NCBI GenBank assembly: GCA_964017195.1
Contig: CAXHKT010000139.1
Location: 453,418-517,417, forward strand
DNA length: 64,000 nucleotides
Direction of reading: 5' to 3'
Source: Siderastrea radians
Lineage: Eukaryota > Cnidaria > Anthozoa > Scleractinia > Rhizangiidae
The notes beneath the pieces are model-generated. The model was not told where the DNA came from and ran no database searches. It saw nothing but the letters and a program-made list of their open reading frames with translations. A program made the position numbers and the translations under genes. Below are positions 11,100 through 24,700 of the stretch, piece after piece (the stretch's first letter is position 1; each line of letters opens with the position of its first letter).

Positions 11100-14000
11100 C
11101 ATTCCCAGAGGCTCAAAAAGGTGTTCTTATCTGCGCAATCTGTCTGGGCAACGCTGCGCACTGGCCCAATAATAATGCAAATCCCTCGGGGCTATCAGAA
11201 AAAACAGTTTATTGTGTAGAAAGTCTGCGATTTTATCTTTAAGGTGGAAAAAACCCCCATTTTGGGGCCTTCCCTCAGGCCCCAAAATGCTCAAAAAGCT
11301 AACTGGCGCTCTCGGCTGCATGCACAAAGCTCCCAAATGCATTCAATCCCTTTGGGAGCATCCGAAAAAAATCCTTTTGTTCAAAAGTACAAAGAAAGCG
11401 CGATATGTGCGATCCTTAGGGAAAAAACCCCATTTTGGGGCATTCCCAGAGGCTCAAAAAGGTGTTCTTATCTGCGCAATCTGTCTGCGCAAGGCTGCGC
11501 ACTGGCCCAATAATAATGCAAATCCCTCGGGGCTATCAGAAAAAACAGTTTATTGTGTAGAAAGTCTGCGATTTTTTCGATAAGGTGGAAAAAAACCCCA
11601 TTTTGGGGCTTTCCCTCAGGCCCCAAAAAGCTCAAAAAGCTAACTGGCGCTCTCGGCTGCATGCACAAAGCTCCCAAATGCATTCAATCCCTTTGGGACC
11701 ATCCGAAAAAAATTCCTTTTGTTCAAAAGTACAAAGAAAGCGCGATATGTGCGATCCTTAGGGAAAAAACCCCATTTTGGGGCATTCCCAGAGGCTCAAA
11801 AAGGTGTTCTTATCTGCGCAATCTGTCTGCGCAAGGCTGCGCACTGGCCCAATAATAATGCAAATCCGTCGGGGCTATCAGAAAAAACAGTTTATTGTGT
11901 AGAAAGTCTGCGATTTTTTCGATAAGGTTGAAAAAACCCCCATTTTGGGGCCTTCCCTCAGGCCCCAAAAAGCTCAAAAAGCTAACTGGCGCTCTCGGCT
12001 GCATGCACAAAGCTCCCAAATGCATTCAATCCCTTTGGGACCATCCGAAAAAAATTCCTTTTGTTCAAAAGTACAAAGAAAGCGCGATATGTGCGATCCT
12101 TAGGGAAAAAACCCCATTTTGGGGCATTCCCAGAGGCTCAAAAAGGTGTTCTTATCTGCGCAATCTGTCTGCGCAAGGCTGCGCACTGGCCCAATAATAA
12201 TGCAAATCCCTCGGGGCTATCAGAAAAAACAGTTTATTGTGTAGAAAGTCTGCGATTTTTTCGATAAGGTGGAAAAAACCCCCATTTTGGGGCCTTCCCT
12301 CAGGCCCAAAAAAGCTCAAAAAGCTAACTGGCGCTCTCGGCTGCATGCACAAAGCACCCAAATGCATTCAATCCCTTTGGGACCATCCGAAAAAAATTCC
12401 TTTTGTTCAAAAGTACAAAGAAAGCGCGATATGTGCGATCCTTAGGGAAAAAACCCCATTTTGGGGCATTCCCAGAGGCTCAAAAAGGTGTTCTTATCTG
12501 CGCAATCTGTCTGTGCAAGGCTGCGCACTGGCCCAATAATAATGCAAATCCCTCGGGGCTATCAGAAAAAACAGTTTATTGTGTAGAAAGTCTGCGATTT
12601 TTTCGATAAGGTTGAAAAAACCCCCATTTTGGGGCCTTCCCTCAGGCCCCAAAAAGCTCAAAAAGCTAACTGGCGCTCTCGGCTGCATGCACAAAGCTCC
12701 CAAATGCATTCAATCCCTTTGGGACCATCCGAAAAAAATTCCTTTTGTTCAAAAGTACAAAGAAAGCGCGATATGTGCGATCCTTAGGGAAAAAACCCCA
12801 TTTTGGGGCATTCCCAGAGGCTCAAAAAGGTGTTCTTATCTGCGCAATCTGTCTGCGCAAGGCTGCGCACTGGCCCAATAATAATGCAAATCCCTCGGGG
12901 CTATCAGAAAAAACAGTTTATTGTGTAGAAAGTCTGCGATTTTTTCGATAAGGTTGAAAAAACCCCCATTTTGGGGCCTTCCCTCAGGCCCAAAAAAGCT
13001 CAAAAAGCTAACTGGCGCTCTCGGCTGCATGCACAAAGCACCCAAATGCATTCAATCCCTTTGGGACCATCCGAAAAAAATTCCTTTTGTTCAAAAGTAC
13101 AAAGAAAGCGCGATATGTGCGATCCTTAGGGAAAAAACCCCATTTTGGGGCATTCCCAGAGGCTCAAAAAGGTGTTCTTATCTGCGCAATCTGTCTGCGC
13201 AAGGCTGCGCACTGGCCCAATAATAATGCAAATCCCTCGGGGCTATCAGAAAAAACAGTTTATTGTGTAGAAAGTCTGCGATTTTTTCGATAAGGTGGAA
13301 AAAACCCCCATTTTGGGGCCTTCCCTCAGGCCCCAAAAAGCTCAAAAAGCTAACTGGCGCTCTCGGCTGCATGCACAAAGCTCCCAAATGCATTGAATCC
13401 CTTTGGGACCATCCGAAACAATTCCTTTTGTTCAAAAGTACAAAGAAAGCGCGATATGTGCGATCCTTAGGGAAAAAACCCCATTTTGGGGCATTCCCAG
13501 AGGCTCAAAAAGGTGTTCTTATCTGCGCAATCTGTCTGGGCAACGCTGCGCACTGGCCCAATAATAATGCAAATCCCTCGGGGCTATCAGAAAAAACAGT
13601 TTATTGTGTAGAAAGTCTGCGATTTTTTCGATAAGGTGGAAAAAACCCCCATTTTGGGGCCTTCCCTCAGGCCCCAAAAAGCTCAAAAAGCTAACTGGCG
13701 CTCTCGGCTGCATGCACAAAGCTCCCAAATGCATTCAATCCCTTTGGGAGCATCCGAAAAAAATCCTTTTGTTCAAAAGTACAAAGAAAGCGCGATATGT
13801 GCGATCCTTAAGGAAAAAACCCCATTTTGGGGCATTCCCAGAGGCTCAAAAAGGTGTTCTTATCTGCGCAATCTGTCTGCGCAAGGCTGCGCACTGGCCC
13901 AATAATAATGCAAATCCCTCGGGGCTATCAGAAAAAACAGTTTATTGTGTAGAAAGTCTGCGATTTTTTCGATAAGGTGGAAAAAAACCCCATTTTGGGG

Positions 14001-15000
14001 CTTTCCCTCAGGCCCCAAAAAGCTCAAAAAGCTAACTGGCGCTCTCGGCTGCATGCACAAAGCTCCCAAATGCATTCAATCCCTTTGGGACCATCCGAAA
14101 AAAATTCCTTTTGTTCAAAAGTACAAAGAAAGCGCGATATGTGCGATCCTTAGGGAAAAAACCCCATTTTGGGGCATTCCCAGAGGCTCAAAAAGGTGTT
14201 CTTATCTGCGCAATCTGTCTGCGCAAGGCTGCGCACTGGCCCAATAATAATGCAAATCCCTCGGGGCTATCAGAAAAAACAGTTTATTGTGTAGAAAGTC
14301 TGCGATTTTTTCGATAAGGTTGAAAAAACCCCCATTTTGGGGCCTTCCCTCAGGCCCCAAAAAGCTCAAAAAGCTAACTGGCGCTCTCGGCTGCATGCAC
14401 AAAGCTCCCAAATGCATTCAATCCCTTTGGGACCATCCGAAAAAAATTCCTTTTGTTCAAAAGTACAAAGAAAGCGCGATATGTGCGATCCTTAGGGAAA
14501 AAACCCCATTTTGGGGCATTCCCAGAGGCTCAAAAAGGTGTTCTTATCTGCGCAATCTGTCTGCGCAAGGCTGCGCACTGGCCCAATAATAATGCAAATC
14601 CCTCGGGGCTATCAGAAAAAACAGTTTATTGTGTAGAAAGTCTGCGATTTTTTCGATAAGGTGGAAAAAACCCCCATTTTGGGGCCTTCCCTCAGGCCCA
14701 AAAAAGCTCAAAAAGCTAACTGGCGCTCTCGGCTGCATGCACAAAGCACCCAAATGCATTCAATCCCTTTGGGACCATCCGAAAAAAATTCCTTTTGTTC
14801 AAAAGTACAAAGAAAGCGCGATATGTGCGATCCTTAGGGAAAAAACCCCATTTTGGGGCATTCCCAGAGGCTCAAAAAGGTGTTCTTATCTGCGCAATCT
14901 GTCTGTGCAAGGCTGCGCACTGGCCCAATAATAATGCAAATCCCTCGGGGCTATCAGAAAAAACAGTTTATTGTGTAGAAAGTCTGCGATTTTTTCGATA
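11100..15000 (+). repeat. 2,392-bp (seven-monomer) higher-order repeat
   Basis: Diagnostic variants recur exactly 2,392 bp apart: CTGGGCAACG at 11,144 and 13,536; GGGAGCATCC at 11,354 and 13,746; and CTGTGCAAGG at 12,511 and 14,903. The monomers carrying a GGGGCTTTCCC hairpin variant also correspond (about 11,605 and 13,997). Copy 1 therefore runs from about 11.1 to 12.6 kb and copy 2 from about 13.5 to 15.0 kb; outside these limits the neighbours no longer match. Seven monomers were the duplication period. Confidence 0.8.
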
Positions 15001-18000
15001 AGGTGGAAAAAAACCCCATTTTGGGGCTTTCCCTCAGGCCCCAAAAAGCTCAAAAAGCTAACTGGCGCTCTCGGCTGCATGCACAAAGCTCCCAAATGCA
15101 TTCAATCCCTTTGGGACCATCCGAAAAAAATTCCCTTTGTTCAAAAGTACAAAGAAAGCGCGATATGTGCGATCCTTAGGGAAAAAACCCCATTTTGGGG
15201 CATTCCCAGAGGCTCAAAAAGGTGTTCTTATCTGCGCAATCTGTCTGCGCAAGGCTGCGCACTGGCCCAATAATAATGCAAATCCCTCGGGGCTATCAGA
15301 AAAAACAGTTTATTGTGTAGAAAGTCTGCGATTTTTTCGATAAGGTTGAAAAAAACCCCATTTTGGGGCCTTCCCTCAGGCCCCAAAAAGCTCAAAAAGC
15401 TAACTGGCGCTCTCGGCTGCATGCACAAAGCTCCCAAATGCATTCAATCCCTTTGGGACCATCCGAAAAAAATTCCTTTTGTTCAAAAGTACAAAGAAAG
15501 CGCGATATGTGCGATCCTTAGGGAAAAAACCCCATTTTGGGGCATTCCCAGAGGCTCAAAAAGGTGTTCTTATCTGCGCAATCTGTCTGCGCAAGGCTGC
15601 GCACTGGCCCAATAATAATGCAAATCCCTCGGGGCTATCAGAAAAAACAGTTTATTGTGTAGAAAGTCTGCGATTTTTTCGATAAGGTTGAAAAAACCCC
15701 CATTTTGGGGCCTTCCCTCAGGCCCAAAAAAGCTCAAAAAGCTAACTGGCGCTCTCGGCCGCATGCACAAAGCACCCAAATGCATTCAATCCCTTTGGGA
15801 CCATCCGAAAAAAATTCCTTTTGTTCAAAAGTACAAAGAAAGCGCGATATGTGCGATCCTTAGGGAAAAAACCCCATTTTGGGGCATTCCCAGAGGCTCA
15901 AAAAGGTGTTCTTATCTGCGCAATCTGTCTGCGCAAGGCTGCGCACTGGCCCAATAATAATGCAAATCCCTCGGGGCTATCAGAAAAAACAGTTTATTGT
16001 GTAGAAAGTCTGCGATTTTTTCGATAAGGTTGACAAAACCCCCATTTTGGGGCCTTCCCTCAGGCCCCAAAAAGCTCAAAAAGCTAACTGGCGCTCTCGG
16101 CTGCATGCACAAAGCTCCCAAATGCATTCAATCCCTTTGGGACCATCCGAAAAAAATTCCTTTTGTGCAAAAGTACAAAGAAAGCGCGATATGTGCGATC
16201 CTTAGGGAAAAAACCCCATTTTGGGGCATTCCCAGAGGCTCAAAAAGGTGTTCTTATCTGCGCAATCTGTCTGCGCAAGGCTGCGGACTGGCCCAATTAT
16301 AATGCAAATCCCTCGGGGCTATCAGAAAAAACAGTTTATTGTGTAGAAAGTCTGCGATTTTTTCGATAAGGTGGAAAAAACCCCCATTTTGGGGCCTTCC
16401 CTCAGGCCCCAAAAAGCTCAAAAAGCTAACTGGCGCTCTCGGCTGCATGCACAAAGCTCCCAAATGCATTCAATCCCTTTGGGACCATCCGAAAAAAATT
16501 CCTTTTGTTCAAAAGTACAAAGAAAGCGCGATATGTGCGATCCTTAGGGAAAAAACCCCATTTTGGGGCATTCCCAGAGGCTCAAAAAGGTGTTCTTATC
16601 TGCGCAATCTGTCTGGGCAACGCTGCGCACTGGCCCAATAATAATGCAAATCCCTCGGGGCTATCAGAAAAAACAGTTTATTGTGTAGAAAGTCTGCGAT
16701 TTTATCGATAAGGTGGAAAAAACCCCCATTTTGGGGCCTTCCCTCAGGCCCCAAAATGCTCAAAAAGCTAACTGGCGCTCTCGGCTGCATGCACAAAGCT
16801 CCCAAATGCATTCAATCCCTTTGGGAGCATCCGAAAAAAATCCTTTTGTTCAAAAGTACAAAGAAAGCGCGATATGTGCGATCCTTAGGGAAAAAACCCC
16901 ATTTTGGGGCATTCCCAGAGGCTCAAAAAGGTGTTCTTATCTGCGCAATCTGTCTGCGCAAGGCTGCGCACTGGCCCAATAATAATGCAAATCCCTCGGG
17001 GCTATCAGAAAAAACAGTTTATTGTGTAGAAAGTCTGCGATTTTTTCGATAAGGTTGAAAAAACCCCCATTTTGGGGCCTTCCCTCAGGCCCCAAAAAGC
17101 TCAAAAAGCTAACTGGCGCTCTCGGCTGCATGCACAAAGCTCCCAAATGCATTCAATCCCTTTGGGACCATCCGAAAAAAATTCCTTTTGTTCAAAAGTA
17201 CAAAGAAAGCGCGATATGTGCGATCCTTAGGGAAAAAACCCCATTTTGGGGCATTCCCAGAGGTTCAAAAAGGTGTTCTTATCTGCGCAATCTGTCTGCG
17301 CAAGGCTGCGCACTGGCCCAATAATAATGCAAATCCCTCGGGGCTATCAGAAAAAACAGTTTATTGTGTAGAAAGTCTGCGATTTTTTCGATAAGGTTGA
17401 AAAAACCCCCATTTTGGGGCCTTCCCTCAGGCCCAAAAAAGCTCAAAAAGCTAACTGGCGCTCTCGGCTGCATGCACAAAGCACCCAAATGCATTCAATC
17501 CCTTTGGGACCATCCGAAAAAAATTCCTTTTGTTCAAAAGTACAAAGAAAGCGCGATATGTGCGATCCTTAGGGAAAAAACCCCATTTTGGGGCATTCCC
17601 AGAGGCTCAAAAAGGTGTTCTTATCTGCGCAATCTGTCTGCGCAAGGCTGCGCACTGGCCCAATAATAATGCAAATCCCTCGGGGCTATCAGAAAAAACA
17701 GTTTATTGTGTAGAAAGTCTGCGATTTTTTCGATAAGGTTGAAAAAACCCCCATTTTGGGGCCTTCCCTCAGGCCCCAAAAAGCTCAAAAAGCTAACTGG
17801 CGCTCTCGGCTGCATGCACAAAGCTCCCAAATGCATTCAATCCCTTTGGGACCATCCGAAAAAAATTCCTTTTGTTCAAAAGTACAAAGAAAGCGCGATA
17901 TGTGCGATCCTTAGGGAAAAAACCCCATTTTGGGGCATTCCCAGAGGCTCAAAAAGGTGTTCTTATCTGCGCAATCTGTCTGCGCAAGGCTGCGTACTGG

Positions 18001-18760
18001 CCCAATAATAATGCAAATCCCTCGGGGCTATCAGAAAAAACAGTTTATTGTGTAGAAAGTCTGCGATTTTTTCGATAAGGTTGAAAAAACCCCCATTTTG
18101 GGGCCTTCCCTCAGGCCCCAAAAAGCTCAAAAAGCTAACTGGCGCTCTCGGCTGCATGCACAAAGCTCCCAAATGCATTCAATCCCTTTGGGACCATCCG
18201 AAAAAAATTCCTTTTGTTCAAAAGTACAAAGAAAGCGCGATATGTGCGATCCTTAGGGAAAAAACCCCATTTTGGGGCATTCCCAGAGGCTCAAAAAGGT
18301 GTTCTTATCTGCGCAATCTGTCTGCGCAAGGCTGCGCACTGGCCCAATAATAATGCAAATCCCTCGGGGCTATCAGAAAAAACAGTTTATTGTGTAGAAA
18401 GTCTGCGATTTTTTCGATAAGGTTGAAAAAACCCCCATTTTGGGGCCTTCCCTCAGGCCCCAAAAAGCTCAAAAAGCTAACTGGCGCTCTCGGCTGCATG
18501 CACAAAGCTCCCAAATGCATTCAATCCCTTTGGGACCATCCGAAAAAAATTCCTTTTGTTCAAAAGTACAAAGAAAGCGCGATATGTGCGATCCTTAGGG
18601 AAAAAACCCCATTTTGGGGCATTCCCAGAGGCTCAAAAAGGTGTTCTTATCTGCGCAATCTGTCTGCGCAAGGCTGCGCACTGGCCCAATAATAATGCAA
18701 ATCCCTCGGGGCTATCAGAAAAAACAGTTTATTGTGTAGAAAGTCTGCGATTTTTTCGAT

Positions 18761-21700
18761 AGGTGGAAAAAACCCCCATTTTGGGGCCTTCCCTCAGGCC
18801 CCAAAAAGCTCAAAAAGCTAACTGGCGCTCTCGGCTGCATGCACAAAGCTCCCAAATGCATTCAATCCCTTTGGGACCATCCGAAAAAAATTCCTTTTGT
18901 GCAAAAATACAAAGAAAGCGCGATATGTGCGATCCTTAGGGAAAAAAACCCCATTTTGGGGCATTCCCAGAGGCTCAAAAAGGTGTTCTTATCTGCGCAA
19001 TCTGTCTGCGCAAGGCTGCGCACTGGCCCAATAATAATGCAAATCCCTCGGGGCTATCAGAAAAAACAGTTTATTGTGTAGAAAGTCTGCGATTTTTTCG
19101 ATAAGGTGGAAAAAAAACCCCATTTTGGGGCCTTCCCTCAGGCCCCAAAATGCTCAAAAAGCTAACTGGCGCTCTCGGCTGCATGCACAAAGCTCCCAAA
19201 TGCATTCAATCCCTTTGGGACCATCCGAAAAAAATTCCTTTTGTGCAAAAATACAAAGAAAGCGCGATATGTGCGATCCTTAGGGAAAAAACCCCATTTT
19301 GGGGCATTCCCAGAGGCTCAAAAAGGTGTTCTTATCCGCGCAATCTGTCTGCGCAAGGCTGCGCACTGGCCCAATAATAATGCAAATCCCTCGGGGCTAT
19401 CAGAAAAAACAGTTTATTGTGTAGAAAGTCTGCGATTTTTTCGATAAGGTGGAAAAAACCCCCATTTTGGGGCCTTCCCTCAGGCCCCAAAAAGCTCACA
19501 AACCTAACTGGCGCTCTCGGCTGCATGCACAAAGCTCCCAAATGCATTCAATCCCTTTGGGACCATCCGAAAAAAATTCCTTGTGTGCAAAAATACAAAG
19601 AAAGCGCGATATGTGTGATCCTTAGGGAAAAAACCCCATTTTGGGGCATTCCCAGAGGCTCAAAAAGGTGTTCTTATCTGCGCAATCTGTCTGCGCAAGG
19701 CTGCGCACTGGCCCAATAATAATGCAAATCCCTCGGGGCTATCAGAAAAAACAGTTTATTGTGTAGAAAGTCTGCGATTTTTTCGATAAGGTGGAAAAAA
19801 AAACCCATTTTGGGGCCTTCCCTCAGGCCCCAAAATGCTCAAAAAGCTAACTGGCGCTCTCGGCTGCATGCACAAAGCTCCCAAATGCATTCAATCCCTT
19901 TGGGACCATCCGAAAAAAATTCCTTTTGTGCAAAAATACAAAGAAAGCGCGATATGTGCGATCCTTAGGGAAAAAACCCCATTTTGGGGCATTCCCAGAG
20001 GCTCAAAAAGGTGTTCTTATCTGCGCAATCTGTCTGCGCAAGGCTGCGCACTGGCCCAATAATAATGCAAATCCCTCGGGGCTATCAGAAAAAACAGTTT
20101 ATAGTGTAGAAAGTCTGCGATTTTTTCGATAAGGTGGAAAAAACCCCCATTTTGGGGCCTTCCCTCAGGCCCCAAAAAGCTCAAAAAGCTAACTGGCGCT
20201 CTCGGCTGCATGCACAAAGCTCCCAAATGCATTCAATCCCTTTGGGACCATCCGAAAAAAATTCCTTTTGTGCAAAAATACAAAGAAAGCGCGATATGTG
20301 CGATCCTTAGGGGAAAAACCCCATTTTGGGGCATTCCCAGAGGCTCAAAAAGGTGTTCTTATCTGCGCAATCTGTCTGCGCAAGGCTGCGCACTGGCCCA
20401 ATAATAATGCAAATCCCTCGGGGCTATCAGAAAAAAACAGTTTATTGTGTAGAAAGTCTGCGATTTTTTCGATAAGGTGGAAAAAACCCCCATTTTGGGG
20501 CCTTCCCTCAGGCCCCAAAATGCTCAAAAAGCTAACTGGCGCTCTCGGCTGCATGCACAAAGCTCCCAAATGCATTCAATCCCTTTGGGACCATCCGAAA
20601 AAAATTCCTTTTGTGCAAAAATGCAAAGAAAGCGCGATATGTGCGATCCTTAGGGGAAAAACCCCATTTTGGGGCATTCCCAGAGGCTCAAAAAGGTGTT
20701 CTTATCTGCGCAATCTGTCTGCGCAAGGCTGCGCACTGGCCCAATAATAATGCAAATCCCTCGGGGCTATCAGAAAAAACAGTTTATTGTGTAGAAAGTC
20801 TGCGATTTTTTCGATAAGGTGGAAAAAACCCCCATTTTGGGGCCTTCCCTCAGGCCCCAAAAAGCTCAAAAAGCTAACTGGCGCTCTCGGCTGCATGCAC
20901 AAAGCTCCCAAATGCATTCAATCCCTTTGGGACCATCCGAAAAAAATTCCTTTTGTTGAAAAGTACAAAGAAAGCGCAATATGTGCGATCCTTAGGGAAA
21001 AAACCCCATTTTGGGGCATTCCCAGAGGCTCAAAAAGGTGTTCTTATCTGCGCAATCTGTCTGCGCAAGGCTGCGCACTGGCCCAATAATAATGCAAATC
21101 CCTCGGGGCTATCAGAAAAAACAGTTTATTGTGTAGAAAGTCTGCGATTTGTTCGATAAGGTGGAAAAAACCCCCATTTTGGGGCCTTCCCTCAGGCCAA
21201 AATGCTCAAAAAGCTAACTGGCGCTCTCGGCTGCATGCACAAAGCTCCCAAATGCATTCAATCCCTTTGGGACCATCCGAAAAAAATTCCTTTTGTGCAA
21301 AAATACAAAGAAAGCGCGATATGTGCGATCCTTAGGGAAAAAACCCCATTTTGGGGCATTCCCAGAGGCTCAAAAAGGTGTTCTTATCTGCGCAAACTGT
21401 CTGCGCAAGGCTGCGCACTGGCCCAATAATAATGCAAATCCCTCGGGGCTATCAGAAAAAACAGTTTATTGTGTAGAAAGTCTGCGATTTTTTCGATAAG
21501 GTGGAAAAAAACCCCATTTTGGGGCCTTCCCTCAGGCCCCAAAAAGCTCAAAAAGGTAACTGGCGCTCTCGGCTGCATGCACAAAGCTCCCAAATGCATT
21601 CAATCCCTTTGGGACCATCCGAAAAAAATTCCTTTTGTTCAAAAGTACAAAGAAAGCGCGATATGTGCGATCCTTAGGGAAAAAACCCCATTTTGGGGCA

Positions 21701-24700
21701 TTCCCAGAGGCTCAAAAAGGTGTTCTTATCTGCGCAATCTGTCTGCGCAAGGCTGCGCACTGGCCCAATAATAATGCAAATCCCTCGGGGCTATCAGAAA
21801 AAAAAGTTTATTGTGTAGAAAGTCTGCGATTTTTTCGATAAGGTGGAAAAAACCCCCATTTTGGGGCCTTCCCTCAGGCCCCAAAATGCTCAAAAAGCTA
21901 ACTGGCGCTCTCGGCTGCATGCACAAAGCTCCCAAATGCATTCAATCCCTTTGGGACCATCCGAAAAAAATTCCTTTTGTGCAAAAATACAAAGAAAGCG
22001 CGATATGTGCGATCCTTAGGGGAAAAACCCCATTTTGGGGCATTCCCAGAGGCTCAAAAAGGTGTTCTTATCTGCGCAATCTGTCTGCGCAAGGCTGCGC
22101 ACTGGCCCAATAATAATGCAAATCCCTCGGGGCTATCAGAAAAAAACAGTTTATTGTGTAGAAAGTCTGCGATTTTTTCGATAAGGTGGAAAAAACCCCC
22201 ATTTTGGGGCCTTCCCTCAGGCCCCAAAATGCTCAAAAAGCTAACTGGCGCTCTCGGCTGCATGCACAAAGCTCCCAAATGCATTCAATCCCTTTGGGAC
22301 CATCCGAAAAAAATTCCTTTTGTGCAAAAATGCAAAGAAAGCGCGATATGTGCGATCCTTAGGGGAAAAACCCCATTTTGGGGCATTCCCAGAGGCTCAA
22401 AAAGGTGTTCTTATCTGCGCAATCTGTCTGCGCAAGGCTGCGCACTGGCCCAATAATAATGCAAATCCCTCGGGGCTATCAGAAAAAACAGTTTATTGTG
22501 TAGAAAGTCTGCGATTTTTTCGATAAGGTGGAAAAAACCCCCATTTTGGGGCCTTCCCTCAGGCCCCAAAAAGCTCAAAAAGCTAACTGGCGCTCTCGGC
22601 TGCATGCACAAAGCTCCCAAATGCATTCAATCCCTTTGGGACCATCCGAAAAAAATTCCTTTTGTTGAAAAGTACAAAGAAAGCGCAATATGTGCGATCC
22701 TTAGGGAAAAAACCCCATTTTGGGGCATTCCCAGAGGCTCAAAAAGGTGTTCTTATCTGCGCAATCTGTCTGCGCAAGGCTGCGCACTGGCCCAATAATA
22801 ATGCAAATCCCTCGGGGCTATCAGAAAAAACAGTTTATTGTGTAGAAAGTCTGCGATTTGTTCGATAAGGTGGAAAAAACCCCCATTTTGGGGCCTTCCC
22901 TCAGGCCAAAATGCTCAAAAAGCTAACTGGCGCTCTCGGCTGCATGCACAAAGCTCCCAAATGCATTCAATCCCTTTGGGACCATCCGAAAAAAATTCCT
23001 TTTGTGCAAAAATACAAAGAAAGCGCGATATGTGCGATCCTTAGGGAAAAAACCCCATTTTGGGGCATTCCCAGAGGCTCAAAAAGGTGTTCTTATCTGC
23101 GCAATCTGTCTGCGCAAGGCTGCGCACTGGCCCAATAATAATGCAAATCCCTCGGGGCTATCAGAAAAAACAGTTTATTGTGTAGAAAGTCTGCGATTTT
23201 TTCGATAAGGTGGAAAAAAACCCCATTTTGGGGCCTTCCCTCAGGCCCCAAAAAGCTCAAAAAGGTAACTGGCGCTCTCGGCTGCATGCACAAAGCTCCC
23301 AAATGCATTCAATCCCTTTGGGACCATCCGAAAAAAATTCCTTTTGTTCAAAAGTACAAAGAAAGCGCGATATGTGCGATCCTTAGGGAAAAAACCCCAT
23401 TTTGGGGCATTCCCAGAGGCTCAAAAAGGTGTTCTTATCTGCGCAATCTGTCTGCGCAAGGCTGCGCACTGGCCCAATAATAATGCAAATCCCTCGGGGC
23501 TATCAGAAAAAAAAGTTTATTGTGTAGAAAGTCTGCGATTTTTTCGATAAGGTGGAAAAAACCCCCATTTTGGGGCCTTCCCTCAGGCCCCAAAATGCTC
23601 AAAAAGCTAACTGGCGCTCTCGGCTGCATGCACAAAGCTCCCAAATGCATTCAATCCCTTTGGGACAATCCAAAAAAAATTCCTTTTGTGCAAAAATACA
23701 AAGAAAGCGCGATTTGTGCGATCCTTAGGGAAAAAACCCCATTTTGGGGCATTCCCAGAGGCTCAAAAAGGTGTTCTTATCTGCGCAATCTGTCTGCGCA
23801 AGGCTGCGCACTGGCCCAATAATAATGCAAATCCCTCGGGGCTATCAGAAAAAACAGTTTATTGTGTAGAAAGTCTGCGATTTTTTCGATAAGGTGGAAA
23901 AAACCCCCATTTTGGGGCCTTCCCTCAGGCCCCAAAAAGCTCAAAAAGCTAACTGGCGCTCTCGGCTGCATGCACAAAGCTCCCAAATGCATTCAATCCC
24001 TTTGGGATAATCCGAAAAAAATTCCTTTTGTGCAAAAATACAAAGAAAGCGCGATTTGTGCGATCCTTAGGGAAAAAACCCCATTTTGGGGCATTCCCAG
24101 AGGCTCAAAAAGGTGTTCTTATCTGCGCAATCTGTCTGCGCAAGGCTGCGCACTGGCCCAATAATAATGCAAATCCCTCGGGGCTATCAGAAAAAACAGT
24201 TTATTGTGTAGAAAGTCTGCGATTTTTTCGATAAGGTGGAAAAAACCCCCATTTTGGGGCCTTCCCTCAGGCCCCAAAAAGCTCAAAAAGCTAACTGGCG
24301 CTCTCGGCTGCATGCACAAAGCTCCCAAATGCATTCAATCCCTTTGGGACCATCCGAAAAAAATTCCTTTTGTGCAAAAATACAAAGAAAGCGCGATATG
24401 TGCGATCCTTAGGGAAAAAAACCCCATTTTGGGGCATTCCCAGAGGCTCAAAAAGGTGTTCTTATCTGCGCAATCTGTCTGCGCAAGGCTGCGCACTGGC
24501 CCAATAATAATGCAAATCCCTCGGGGCTATCAGAAAAAACAGTTTATTGTGTAGAAAGTCTGCGATTTTTTCGATAAGGTGGAAAAAACCCCCATTTTGG
24601 GGCCTTCCCTCAGGCCCCAAAAAGCTCAAAAAGCTAACTGGCGCTCTCGGCTGCATGCACAAAGCTCCCAAATGCATTCAATCCCTTTGGGACCATCCGC

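Larger units (their letters stand above)
913..18760 (+). repeat. 342-bp satellite array, subfamily A1 (about 52 monomers)
   Basis: This stretch is head-to-tail copies of a 342-bp monomer with almost no interruption. Monomers I compared directly differ by only a few substitutions, and length changes are mostly single bases in A or C runs, so spacing stays at 341-343 bp. Two modules are visible in each copy (see the modular-structure entry). Subfamily A1 is marked by TTTTGTTCAAAAGTAC in the middle of the unit. Within it, AAGGTTGAAAA replaces AAGGTGGAAAA in many copies between 10.9 and 18.4 kb. Because 342 is divisible by 3, open frames of about 68-100 codons recur in every copy, on both strands and in overlapping frames. 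They are read-through of a repeat and not genes. Near-identity of neighbours implies recent amplification or homogenisation. Confidence 0.97.
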
